From positions 62,430,419 to 62,494,418 of the forward strand of contig NC_134095.1 in assembly GCF_000715075.1 (NCBI RefSeq): a stretch of 64,000 nucleotides of DNA. Direction: 5' to 3'. How positions within the stretch are numbered: position 1 is the first letter of the stretch; every line of letters starts with the position of its first letter. Origin of the DNA: Nicotiana tabacum. Its lineage: Eukaryota > Streptophyta > Magnoliopsida > Solanales > Solanaceae. The notes beneath the pieces are model-generated. The model saw only the letters and a list, made by a program, of their open reading frames with translations, searched no databases and was not told the DNA's origin. The translations under genes were made by a program, and so were the position numbers. Below, in pieces: positions 46,488-57,556 of the stretch.

Positions 46488-47010
46488 ATGGTTATATATT
46501 AACATTTGAAAATTCAGTTGTCTTAGCCATCTAGATACATTTCTTGCCTGAATTATATTGGAGTGTACTATGAGCTCTGCTAGTTCCGCACATGCAAACT
46601 GAACTAATATATCCGTATTTTTTTTTGTTGCTAAAAGACAAAATTATTATTATTATACAGGAAATTAAGAAGTGTCATGGGACTGATCTAAACGATACAG
46701 TCTTTGCAAAAAGTAGAGAAAGTAAATAAAGGTGGTTCACTCCAGAATTAGTTTTTCACACTCAGCATTAGTAGGTGAATTGCAGTTGCTCCTATATTGC
46801 GCTAGTGTGTGTGCTACTTGGTTTCCTTCACGGTAAAATATTCTTTATTGAGGTTACCTACAACTGGCATTTAAAATTTAGTAATACAAAGAAGGCAAAA
46901 TAAAAAATGATTTTTGTGTTCCCAGAACCAAGTTAGATAATACGAGCCTATTTTTCAGTATTCCATCATCTTATAAGCATGAGGGAGGAAGATCTATTAA
47001 CAGCTAAACT

Positions 47011-47150
47011 ATCCCGTTGAAACTTCTGTTGGAGAAAATTCTGTTCATTTAAAATATTCTACTTATATTTTTACTGGTTCTATCTCGTTGAAACGTCTGT
47101 TGGAGAAAATTCAATTCGTTTAAAATATTCTACTTATATTTTAACGGGGC
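47011..47150 (+). repeat. 71-bp tandem duplication
   Basis: ATCCCGTTGAAACTTCTGTT and ATCTCGTTGAAACGTCTGTT, each followed by GGAGAAAATTC and ATATTCTACTTATATTTT, at a 71-bp offset. Confidence 0.88.
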
Positions 47151-47635
47151 ATTTGCATCTATACCTGCCTTTTGTGTCACGTTTTAATTTGTGCCCGCTT
47201 TGTAAAAAAAATTGCAAGCGTACCCGCTTTTTCGCATAACTTCAGCAGACGGGGCTGAAGTAGCAAAGACAATCACGCAAAACTTCAGCATTCTAGTAGC
47301 CGGGCCTGAAGTTCATCTCTAGAGCTGAAGTTTTTGTTTTGTAACTGTCGAACTTCAGCCCTAGAGCTGAAGTTTTTGTTTGTAACTGGCGAACTTCAGC
47401 TCTAGAGCTGAAAGTTTTTGTTTGTAAGCTTCAGCTCTAGAGCTGAAGTTTTTGTTTTGTAACTATCGAACTTCAGCTCTAGGGCTGAAGTTTTTGTTTG
47501 TAACTGCAAGTTTTTGTTTGTAAGGTTCAGCTCTAGATCTGAAATTTTTATTTTGTAACTGTCGAACTTCAGCTCTAGAGCTGAAGTTTTTGTTTGTAAG
47601 CTTCAGCTCTAGAACTGAAGTTTTTGTTTGTTTAT
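47150..47635. repeat. Palindromic minisatellite with 60-bp head module
   Basis: A head module (GGGCATTTGCATCTATACC, then a TTGTAAAAAAAATTGCAAGC phrase and TACCCGCTTT) is followed by about nine copies of a palindrome, best form CTTCAGCTCTAGAGCTGAAG, separated by TTTTTGTTTGTAACT-type spacers. Each unit can fold on itself. A related head module with a different CTTCAGAC-type repeat occurs at about 62796-63200, so this is a dispersed family. No coding content. Confidence 0.85.
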
Positions 47636-48194
47636 AATTTCATTTGCCACACCATCTTGACCAAACTAAAAGAAAATTAATTAGAGGCAGCAGGAGAACA
47701 CTGCACCACAAACTTGCAAACTGTGTTAGATTCTTTACTTTGCATAGGATCAACGAAACACTGTAAATATCCTCAGAGAAATTAGAGAGGCAGATTCAAT
47801 CCATTCATTCATTCACTTTTTTGTCCTTATACAGAACTGTACGATTATTTGCCTGAGTAGTTTCATGACTTTTACTGCTGCTACTTATCAGATTGTATCT
47901 CGTAAACGTGGAAAAAAATATTTAGAAAAATAATTATAAAAGAAGGACTATTATAAAATAAAGACATAACAAAAGTTAATAAATAAATAAATATTTTTTA
48001 AATGAAAGATTTATTTAAAATTAACTATCATAGCAGTCTTAGTGGATAACATGCAATAATTTTTATTTTAATTATGACATAAAATACTCTCAACTTAGTG
48101 ATTTATGATTAAGAAAAAAGTAATTTTGCATAGTCAACGATTTATTAAGAAAATTTAAGGATTTACAAGGCTAGTTACATACAATTGGATAAAG

Positions 48195-48345
48195 TTCTAT
48201 TAGGCGGGCCCAGTACACTGGACGTTAGGCGTGTCCGGGGCGTAAGCCCCGATGGCTGAGACGTAAGTCTTAGAGAACTAAACTCCACACATAAGCCCAA
48301 GGGCGCTTTACAAGTGCTCCGCCCCGAGCGAGTCCTAATTCTACC
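48195..48345. repeat. GC-rich dispersed repeat with GTAA-loop hairpins
   Basis: GGGGC-GTAA-GCCCC (48237-48250) and AGAC-GTAA-GTCT (48259-48270) lie nine bases apart, in a GC-rich block inside very AT-rich DNA. It resembles fragments I recall from Solanaceae repeats, but the family is not known to me. Confidence 0.5.
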
Positions 48346-48867
48346 TTTAAAAACAGAGGGTTTGAGTGACGACGTCTTTAGAGATGCATGTTGGTCTTGG
48401 AAATTCCCACTGCCTTGTAGCGATTATCCTTTCTATTGTTGTTAGAGTTAATTTCTTAAAAGATTAAACAAATTAGTCACTTTCCTTTCTCTTGTCATAA
48501 TAATGTTGCTCAACTATGGCATTAATATCTCTCAAAAATCAAAATAAACCGTAAACGTCACTCTCCGGCAACAGAAGAATGAGATGGCAATAAACCGTTA
48601 GTTCGTTGGAGCAAGATGAGGCTCGTTCTAACGTTCAAATGAGTAGGATATATAAAGGAGAGAAAATTCTTACAAAAGTGCAAAGCAATGAAGGCGTGGT
48701 CAAGAGCCTCGCGCGCGGCTGCGTTATCATGAACGGATGTCAAGAATTCAAACAATCATTCCCTAGATGGATTTCTTAAGGGATGGAGAAGGCGTTCGCA
48801 ACTAGGTGGATGTAAGGATATTTTGAACAAAATCTAAATCAAAGTTGTTCCTGAAAGTACTTGTGTG

Positions 48868-48872
<5 letters not shown>

Positions 48873-48917
<45 letters not shown>
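48873..48917. repeat. (AT)n microsatellite
   Basis: About 22 AT units after a (GT)n start. Confidence 0.95.
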
Positions 48918-48920
<3 letters not shown>

Positions 48921-49436
48921 TCTGCTTACTTTTTGTATGTATGTCTAAGATCTTGCACATCATCTAGCTAGTATAATATTCCAGTAGTGAGCTTCACAAA
49001 ATCAATATGATCTTAGACTGGAGCTGTGTTAATGCTAATGTTACATAAAAACTACTATTTCAGTAACACTTCAAGTCTTCAAATGCCAATTAATTTCGAG
49101 AACTATTTAAACAGAACAAAAAGAGTTTAAGAACTATGTATATCCGACCGAAAAGGCTGGCTCGTGAACATAATTGCTTGAGTCGAGTGTTATGGTGCTT
49201 CATCTTATACATATATTTTTCGTTTCCTCAAAAGTTTCTTTTATCCTGAAATACATTTGCCAGGAAATCTGCTAACTTCCTTCCCATTCTGTTTCCACCT
49301 TTGTTCTTCCGTATGTAAAGAAAAGATAATTTTCCTTTTAAATAGCTTTAAGGCTATCTTTATCATCTTAACACATTTGTTTAACCAAAAAATAGGAATT
49401 TCGGTCAAAGCTTCCTTTTAGAAGAACTCGGGTTAC

Positions 49437-49948
49437 TGATAATCAAATATAGAATAAATAAGAAGAATTGACTTAAACGATAGCTGAATAAGTAAAAGAA
49501 ACCAAAGTAAATCAGTGTATTCCAATAATCTTCTGTCCCCTTACAAATGTTATTTCTCTCATTTTATAGCTATTTCTATATAATACATTTCTTTTCTCTC
49601 GTAACAGAGCCATTATGAGCAATTAATGACATTAATGTAACGTTATAATTGGCAATCGTAACTGTCTTGTGAAGATTCTATAAAGTTTTCTATCATTGAT
49701 GCTCATTAATTACGGATAATACGTATCTGTACTTTTTGCTATCTAGGTTCATTCCTCCGGTGTCTCTTTGAATTATCAAGAGGTTTGAGTAACCGTTCCT
49801 TCATGTTTTCTTGAATCTTTACTCATGCATGTTAAGGTTCGTGCCTCTTCGACTATTCTTTGCCAGCTGTCATTACGTTATTGATCCACGTGTCTTGACG
49901 TGTCAGCACTTAATTAGTATCAAATGTTAACTTGATTTTCCCAATACA
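49437..49948 (-). repeat. Gypsy 3' LTR (512 bp)
   Basis: On the plus strand TGATAATCAAATATAG to CCCAATACA; next to the purine tract. Confidence 0.93.
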
Positions 49949-50235
49949 GATAGTTCCCCCACTTGCCATTTATTCATCAATTGAATATTTGGGAAGTGGA
50001 TCTCATTAAAGCGGAATTTTTTTTCGCCATCCTTCGTATCATTATAACTTCTCCAAAACTGACGCTTCCCAGTTCACTTCCATTTAATTCCCGTGACACG
50101 TGGTGACTTTTGATTGGTTCTGCAACCCTTCAACGTCTTTTGAGGCTTTTTTCCGACTTGCATCAATCACGAAGTGACAGTTCTCATTATGATGTTCCCA
50201 TCATTACCTTTTTTGTTTGACGGTTGCTTTTGAGT

Positions 50236-50245
50236 ATAAATATAA
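50236..50245 (+). promoter_or_regulatory. Candidate TATA box for the antisense ORF
   Basis: TATAAATATA within GAGTATAAATATAACTTTTG, about 75-85 bp upstream of the ATG at 50320 on the plus strand. A T/C-rich leader follows. Fits a core promoter of the antisense gene, independent of the LTR. Confidence 0.5.
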
Positions 50246-50319
50246 CTTTTGTCTTTTCTTTCTCATAAAAGTTTTTCATATTTGAATATTTATTCTTGTC
50301 TTCTTCCTCGCACATCTAT

Positions 50320-52984
50320 GTCTTCTTCGAACCCTATCCCCGGAAAGTTCCTATTGTTGATGAACTTCCCTTTGCTCTTGTTAGAAGCAGAAGAGGGGGG
50401 AAGATTACGTAGTTTAGGATCATCATCTACTCGAGGTGCTTCTTTACCTCCACTTAGTTCTACCCCTCCTTCTTCTTCTAGAACAAGGGGTTCTCTTCCA
50501 CATAGATCTTCTGCCAAGAGTACGGATTCCAATGGGCCAATCCGTGAACCTACAGTAGATGAGATTATCCCTTCTAAACTTTCCTTCTATACAGATAGAG
50601 AATCAATTAGGAACCAAGTTTCCTCTATGTCCTCTCATGATTGTGCTGATGTTTACCCTTCTCATATTACTGAGGGTTTAATCTCTGTTGTCCGCAGAGA
50701 TTGCCATTGGAAATTTGACTTCCCAATCGTTATTCCTAATACAAATCAAAGGACCACATCCTACATGATTGGATTTTCTTTCGTGTATACATATCCTTTT
50801 ACACTGAATTTTAGACCCCCCATTGATCCTGTTATCATCGAGTTCTGTCGTTTTTTCATTTGTTTAGGACAAATCGGCCCCATTTTGTGGAGAGCTGTTG
50901 CTTGTTTAAGGTATTTGGCGAACTTGGCTCAGTTGCCTTTTACCTTTTTTCATCTAATCCACCTCTACTCCCTTAAGATGTTCTGACATGGGATCTTTAC
51001 TTTGGTGGCGAGGAGTAAGAGGGTTTTAGTCAGCCCTGAGGATGACAAGGACCGTGGCTGGTATGCCAGATTCATTGTTGCTCCTACTGTAGGGTTAGTA
51101 GGTGAAGAAAATACTCCATTCCCTGAAGAGTGGAATTTTGCACGTAAGTTTTCTTTACAACTTTCTCTTTTCTCTTTTTCCCTCTTTTTTCTTGTTTTGA
51201 AAGGGCTTGTTTTACCCGTGACTGTTTCTCTTTTTCTTTTTTCAGCAACCATGAGAACTGTTAAAGAGATTCCCAATTTCTGTGGTTGGGTAGAGAGATT
51301 GTTGACCATTGCTCTGATGGAGGTTAGATCTTGGAAATACCTTTCGAACATGTTCGGTTGGAAGGTTAAAACTCATGGTAAAAACTTTACTTTTTTCCTT
51401 TATATTTTTGTCTATCTTTCCTTTAGAATGTTTTTAACCCTTCTTTTTATCAGGGTTTCCTATTCGCGGTGTAAGTGCCAAGTCAATCGTGGCTTCCAGG
51501 GTTTCTTTGGCAAGAGCTCAGGAGATAATTATGAGTTCTTCATCGAAAAGGAAAGTTGATGCGTCCCAGGATTTTGAGGAGGAAGAGGAATTAGATGGAA
51601 GTTCCTTGGTTAGAAGGCCGCGGGCTAGAAGACGCGTCATTTCGGATGACAAAGCTACTCCTCCCCGTTCTATTCCTGTGGCCGAGTCTGTTGAAGCCAC
51701 CTTAGTGAGTTATGATGACAATACTCTTATGGTTGTTCGTGACTCTGATGAACAACTTTTTTCCCGTGGGTTTGATAGTGAAAGTTTTGATTTGGTGTCT
51801 GATGAAGTACCCCTTGCCTCTTTTCCCGTATCTGTCCCGGTGGAATGCTCTTTACCTGTTTCTACTACTGCTATTTCTGTGTCACTTCAAGCTATTATGA
51901 CTTTCTCTATAGTTCCCACTACTACTGTTCCTCACACTGAAGTTGGTTCTTCAAGTGGAAGTAGAGTGATGAAGCAGATTACCATTGAAGTCCTTGCTGA
52001 AGGTAGTCTTTTGAAAACGTTAGGTCGGGCTGACGTATGGTTGAAACCCTTGATTGGTCCAGTTGAAAAGTCCAAACTGGAAAGTCATAGTTCTCTGACT
52101 TGGATGAATGATATCGTGCAGTCATCACTGAAGGTATTAATTTCTTTTCATGCTTTATTTCATTCTCCTTTCACCAAGATTCTTACCTCCCCTTTTTTTT
52201 AGATCAATCTCATTGGTACGGAGATGATGAAAAGGGTTTTCCATACAGAGCAGTTGATGCATGATTACCAAATTGAGGCAAAAATTGGAAAGAACAATAT
52301 GAAAGTCTTCATCTTGATATGGAAGGTTTAGAAGAAAGCAATTGTACCTTAGAGTAGCAGTTGAGGGTCATGGCTTCGGAGTTAGCAGTTGAAAAAGCAT
52401 CTTCCAACCAGGCAGGCAAGGATAAAACTCTCCTTGAGTCATCATTTTCCGAACAAATCTCCAAATCCACCAAGGAGATCAGAGGTTTGAAGGCCTTGTT
52501 GAACGAGAAAGAAGTCTATGCAGGAGAACTTGTTCAAACACTCACCCAGAAGCAAGAAGATCTTCGTATGTCTTCTAATAAGATCAAGTTTTTGGAGAGT
52601 TCACTTGCCCCTTTACAGTCTTCTTATGATGTTGTTTTGGCTGAAAGGGAGGAGCTCAAGAGTGAAATTGACCATTGGAAAAGAGACTACGAGGCTCTTG
52701 AGGACAAAGCTGTTGTCAAAGTAAGTTGGGCTATATTGAACACACGCCATGATACCCTTACGGAGGTTAGCCAAGAAGGTTTTAACTTAGATGCTGAGTT
52801 AGCAAAGATTAAAGAGACCATTGAGAAAACTCAGCAAGGCCAAAGTTTCTCTTCTCCCATGGCTTATACTCCCGAGTACGTTGAAGCTGACTCTAGTGCG
52901 GTGGATGTACCAACTCCTTCAGATCAAGTCGAGCCTTCAGTTGCTGATGACACTATTTTGAACCATTCTCCTGCTCTACAGTGA
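50320..52984 (+). pseudogene. Antisense extra ORF of Tat element (Transposase_28-like), four exons
   Basis: Exon 1 (50320-51143) starts MSSSNPIPGK, is Ser/Pro/Arg-rich, then folds into a globular part with RRDCHWKFDFPIV and a FVYTYPFTLNFRPPIDPVII-like core; an in-frame TGA (50984-50986) sits where CGA is likely. Donor CAC|GTAAGT and acceptor TTTTTTCAG|CAACC (intron 51144-51245) join in frame into TMRTVKEIPNFCGWVERLL. Intron 2 (51378-51453) joins ...KTHG to FPIRGVSAKS. Exon 3 has an acidic-basic nuclear-like stretch (SSSKRKVDASQDFEEEEELD then RRPRARRRV). Intron 3 (52134-52202) leads to exon 4, a long coiled coil with one frameshift near 52290 and a TAG near 52354, ending at 52984. The putative gypsy-type transposon domain is by recognition. 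Function unknown. Confidence 0.8.
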
Positions 52985-54118
52985 AAGTTTACTTGTGAAG
53001 TTTGACTCTTTTTTTGGTGGAATATGTGGTGGTTTTACCCCTGGTCCCATTTTGGGGGTTGGTGATAACAAGTCCCAGGTCTTTTCGGGTCTTTTTGTAA
53101 AAATGACAATCAGTTTATGATTAAGTTCATACTTAGTTTAAACTTAATATTATAACGTTTCCATTTCAACTCAATTCTCTCGAGTTTCTGTTATACTCTT
53201 TTGCCTTGTTTTTTATAAGTCCAAGGTCTTACTTTTTAATTCGTAGGTTTTTGTCTTACCTTTTTAACTTTTTGCATTTTTTAGAAATGCTTTATTAACT
53301 TCATGGATCTTTGAATCAAACATGAATTTATAGAAGAGGGCCCTTTTATATACGACACTTAATGAAGAAGATGCCTCAACTTCATAATGGTGTAAACATA
53401 CGAAAAAAGAAATAGGAACACACATAGTTTTTGAAATAACTTTGATAAAATTTTTATTCGAACTTTGTCAAGTTTAAATAACATCTTACATGTATTTAAA
53501 TATCTTCTATTACTCTTTCGTAACTGTTTTCTTTATAACAGATTTGCAAAAAATAAAGAAAATCCAAGGGTTTCTTTATGACCCATGGCTAAATACTGTC
53601 TTTAACCTAAATATCGTAAGATTTTGAAATCTATATCCACTAGTGTACTCTTCACAGGTTTTTTGATGAGGCTTGTGTTATCGGCTAGTGACTTTGCCCT
53701 GGACTTGATATTTGATGAGTAGACTTTTAGGCTTGACATGAAATTTAATTGTTTTCAGTCTTTTTTGTCTTCCTTATCATATGTATATTATATAGTCCCC
53801 CAAGTGTTTGAGCTTTGAAGTATGAAATCTCGAGCACTTGATTATTACTTCCATGCGGTCCTTTTCCTGAAAAGAAAAAACATACGGGACTCGGAGGTAC
53901 GATTTTAGATGAAGACTGCTTAACCCATTTAAATTTCCATCAGAATAGTTGTAACCCTAGACCGGGAATTATGTTCTTTCCACGTGTCTTTTATGTCGTA
54001 ATTCATCATTTAGTACGGGCTAGCTTTTTGCCTATCATCTAAAATTGTTAATAAAATTTTAATAATTCAAAAATAAAAATCGTTAGTGAGGATACCTGCC
54101 CGTGGGTATTTCCTTTCC
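52985..54118. other. Spacer between antisense ORF and pol end
   Basis: No gene seen. The two opposed transcription units end towards each other here. A/T-rich; probable transcript ends of the antisense ORF in the first few hundred bases. Confidence 0.6.
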
Positions 54119-57100
54119 TTAGAAGTAGTATCTCTTTAGATGAACAACATTCCAATTTGAAGGTAGAATCTTGTCATCCAATGTTTCAAGCTCGTATGCT
54201 CCTTTTCCTACGATACTATGAATCTTATAAGGCCCTTCCCAAGTTGGACTTAACTTTCTTGCATTAGCTGCCCTCGTGGATTGGAAAACTTTCTTGAGTA
54301 CGTAGTCCCCAATTTTGAAGTATCTGAGATGAGCTTTCCGATTGTAACACCGCTCAATAACTTATTTTTGTGCTGCCATCTTTGTAGTTTCCCTCCTTTC
54401 CTCAAGTAAATCCAGGTTTATCCGCATCTATTCTTCGTTCGATTCTTCAGAAGCTTGAGTATATCTCGTGCCTGGTTCCCCTATCTCGGCTAGAATTAAG
54501 GCTTCAGCCCCGTATACAAATGAAGATGGTGTTTCCCCTATACTTGTTTTCGCTATTGTTCGATAAGCCCACAAGACTCCAGGTAGTACCTTTGGCCAAC
54601 TGCCTTTAGATTCTTCTAGTCTTTTCTTCGAGTTGTCGATAATGACTTTATTTGTTGATTCAGCTTGTCCATTACCCACCGGATGGTAAGGCGTTAAGGT
54701 AATCCTTTTAATTTGCCAACTTTAGAAAAAATCTGTGATTTGTGCGCCTATAAATTTCGGGCCGTTATCACATACGATTTCCTTTGGTGTCCCGAATTGG
54801 CATATGATGTTTCACCAGATGAAGTCTTTGACCTATTTTTCTTGTACCTGTGTAAAAGCTCCCGCTTCTACCCACTTAGTAAAATAATCGGTGAGCACTA
54901 ATAAAAATCTTACCTTGCTTGTGGTAGTGGACCTATGATATCCATCCCCCACTTCATAAAAGGCTATGGTGCAATGACCGGATGCAATAATTCAGTTGGT
55001 CTATGCACGTTGTTACCGTATCTTTGTCACTTATCATATTTAGCCACAAAATTTTCCGCGTCTTCTTCCATTTTTTGCCAATAATAGTCGGCTCTAATCA
55101 TGATTTTTACCAAAGATCTTCCTCCAGCATGATTTTCACAATGTCCCTCATGTATTTCTCTCATCACGTACTCTGTTTGAGAAGGCCCGAGGCATCTTGC
55201 TAGAGGACCACCGAACATTTTTCGATAAAGATTGCCATGATTTAAATAGTAGCGAGTAGCTTTTTTGCGAAGGGCTTGAGCCTTTTTCTTATCTTCAGGT
55301 AAAATTCCATACTGCAAAAAATTAACAATCTCGTTCCTCCAATCCCAAGTTAGATTATTGTAATTTACCTCGTTTTTGTCTTGATCAAGTACTGAATGAA
55401 ACAAATGAATCACAGAAGTATTTTCGTCATTTGTTACTTTTGCAGCAGACACAAGATTAGCTAAAACGTCTGCCTCGACATTTTCTTCTCTTGGTATCTG
55501 CATGACTTTCCAAGTTTGAAATTGCCTGACCAAATCTCGTGCCTTTTCCAAGTATTGATGCATCCTCGCTTCTTTGGCTGTATAAGTCCCCTGCATCTAG
55601 TTAACCACAAGTTGCGAGTCGGTTTTGATTATTACCTGCTTTATTCCGAGCTCTCGTGCCAACTCTAAACCTGCAAGCATAGCTCCATATTCTGCCTCAT
55701 TATTAGTGATTGAATGGCACTTTATTGCTTGTCTTATGGTTTCACCCGTAGATGGTACTAGGACAATGCGCATACCTGCTCCTTTTACATTTGACGAACC
55801 ATCAGTAAATAAGGTCCATGTACCTGGATTAGATCCGTTAAATATCTGCAGTTCTTTTTCTGCTTCTAACTATATCCCTTGGCTAAAATCTGCCACGAAA
55901 TCTGCTAAAACATGCGACTTTATTGCAATTCTAGGTTGATATGTAATGTCATATTCACTTAGTTCTATATCTCATTTGGCTAATCTACCTGATAACTCTT
56001 GTTTATGCAATATATTACGTAAGAGGTAGGCAGTTATCACGAAAATAGGATGACATTGGAAATAAGGTCTTAATTTCCTAGATGGCATAATCAAAACTAA
56101 TGCAAGTTTCTCTAAATGAGGATATCGAGTCTCAGCATCGAGCAAAAGATTTGCTAACATAATAAATCGGTGATTGCTTACATTGATCTTCTCAAACTAA
56201 TACGGCACTTACGGCCACTTCTGAAACTGCAAGGTATACAAGCAATTTCTCCCCATCTTTTGGTTTAGCTAGCAGTGGCGGATTTGACAGGTACGCCTTT
56301 AAATTTTTAAGCGCTTGTTAAAACTCTTCAGACCATTCAAATTGGTTTTGCTTCTTTATAGTTGAAAAGAATTTGAAGCACTTTTCTAATGACTTGGAAA
56401 TAAACCTACCCAGGGATGTTATTCTTCATGTTAGCCTTTGTACTTCTTTTTTGCTCGTGAGTATATACGGAATTTCTTCAATAGCTTTAATCTGTGAAGG
56501 ATTTACTTTAATGTCACAGTTAGAAATAAGAATTCCCAATAACTTACCTGATGAAACGCCAAATGCACATTTTTCAGGATTTAACTTCATATTAATTTTG
56601 CGAAGAATCTGAAATATTTCAGTCAGGTGTTGAATGTGGTCTCATGTTTGTTGTGATTTAACCAACATAGAGTCTATATACACTTCGATGATTTTGCCCA
56701 AGTGTTCTTGGAACATTTTTGTCACCAGTGTTTGATATGTGGCCCCAGCATTCTTTAAACCGAATGGCATGGCTTTGTAACAGTAAGTCCCCCTATCTGT
56801 GATGAAGGAAGTCTTTTCTTCATCTAGAGGATCCATTTTAATCTGATTATATCCTGAATAGGCATCTAAAAAACATAACAATCCATGCCCTGCAGTAGCG
56901 TCAATTAGTTGATCTATGTGCTGTAATGGAAAAGAATCTTTAGAGCAAGCTTTATTTAGATCAGTATAATCTACACAAACTCTCCACTTACCATTCTTTT
57001 TAGGTACTACCACAGTATTAGACAACCAATCCGGATACTTTACCTCACGGATGGACCTAATTTTTAAAAGTTTTTGCACCTCATCTTGAATCACCTAGTT

Positions 57101-57200
57101 CTTGAAGGAGCCTTGCTTCCTTTTCTTTTGTTTGACAGGTGGGTACGGCGGATCTTTATTTAATTTGTGGGTCATTACCTCCGGTGGTATACCTGTCATA
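54119..57200 (-). pseudogene. Tat gypsy pol: RT, RNase H, integrase
   Basis: From right to left: RT at 57094-56642 shows VVPKKNGKWRVCVDYTDLNK, DAYSGYNQIKM, FGLKNAGATYQ and YIDSMLVKS, where the second catalytic Asp is Ser. RNase H pieces lie at 56400-55900, and a second RNase H-like domain with PREENVEADVLANL lies at 55596-55400. Integrase has a zinc module (55300-55030), WGMDIIGP (first Asp), CDNGPKF (second Asp, near 54760) and GQAESTNK (Glu, near 54665). The C-terminal domain can be read to LKRYYF-stop at 54119. Many stops and frameshifts break it. The catalytic residues of integrase are still there. Confidence 0.9.
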
Positions 57201-57556
57201 TATGAATAGGACCAAGCAAAACAATTTACGTTAGCGTTTAAAATTCAATCAACTTACGTTTCATTTTCGGGCTGAGGTTGGTTCCAATGTAGACTTTTCT
57301 GTCTAGCCAATGTTCAAATAGCACTACAGCTTCTAGTTCCTCGATCGTTGTTTTGATATTTTCATTTTCCTCTAGTTTCTGAATAGTATTGAGCCTCGAA
57401 TCCACATATGTTTCCCTATCTTCAGTTGAGGTTTGTGTTGATGTGTCCTCAAATGCATTCCGTGGTTGCTATTTTTTGTCACTTTTTGCATTTGAATCTG
57501 CCACAAAATTAATGCTTCGTGAAGCTTTGTTGGTCACCACGGATTTGTCGTATCCC

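Larger units (their letters stand above)
42747..47145. other. Non-coding, decayed repeats
   Basis: I see no supportable gene in 4.4 kb. It contains a MITE (43524-43784) and old local duplications: offset 123 bp at about 45341-45590, offset 49 bp at 46390-46487, and offset 71 bp at 47011-47150. ORFs here are short and hydrophobic from T-rich DNA, without domains. Confidence 0.6.
47640..49436. other. Non-coding; GC-rich hairpin block and (AT)n
   Basis: No supportable gene. The minus-strand ORF 48755-48558 is short and has no known domain. A GC-rich island with two GTAA-loop hairpins lies at 48195-48345 and a long (AT)n tract at 48873-48917. Confidence 0.55.

Noticed and set aside
46740..46830. 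Minus-strand text like VAHTLAQ from a LINE RNase H
   Set aside because: Too short and no flanking LINE sequence.
47238..47620. CRISPR-like array
   Set aside because: Repeats are palindromes with similar, not unique, spacers, in plant nuclear DNA; a minisatellite.
48558..48755. Minus-strand 65-residue ORF
   Set aside because: No recognised domain or neighbours; cannot be supported as a gene.
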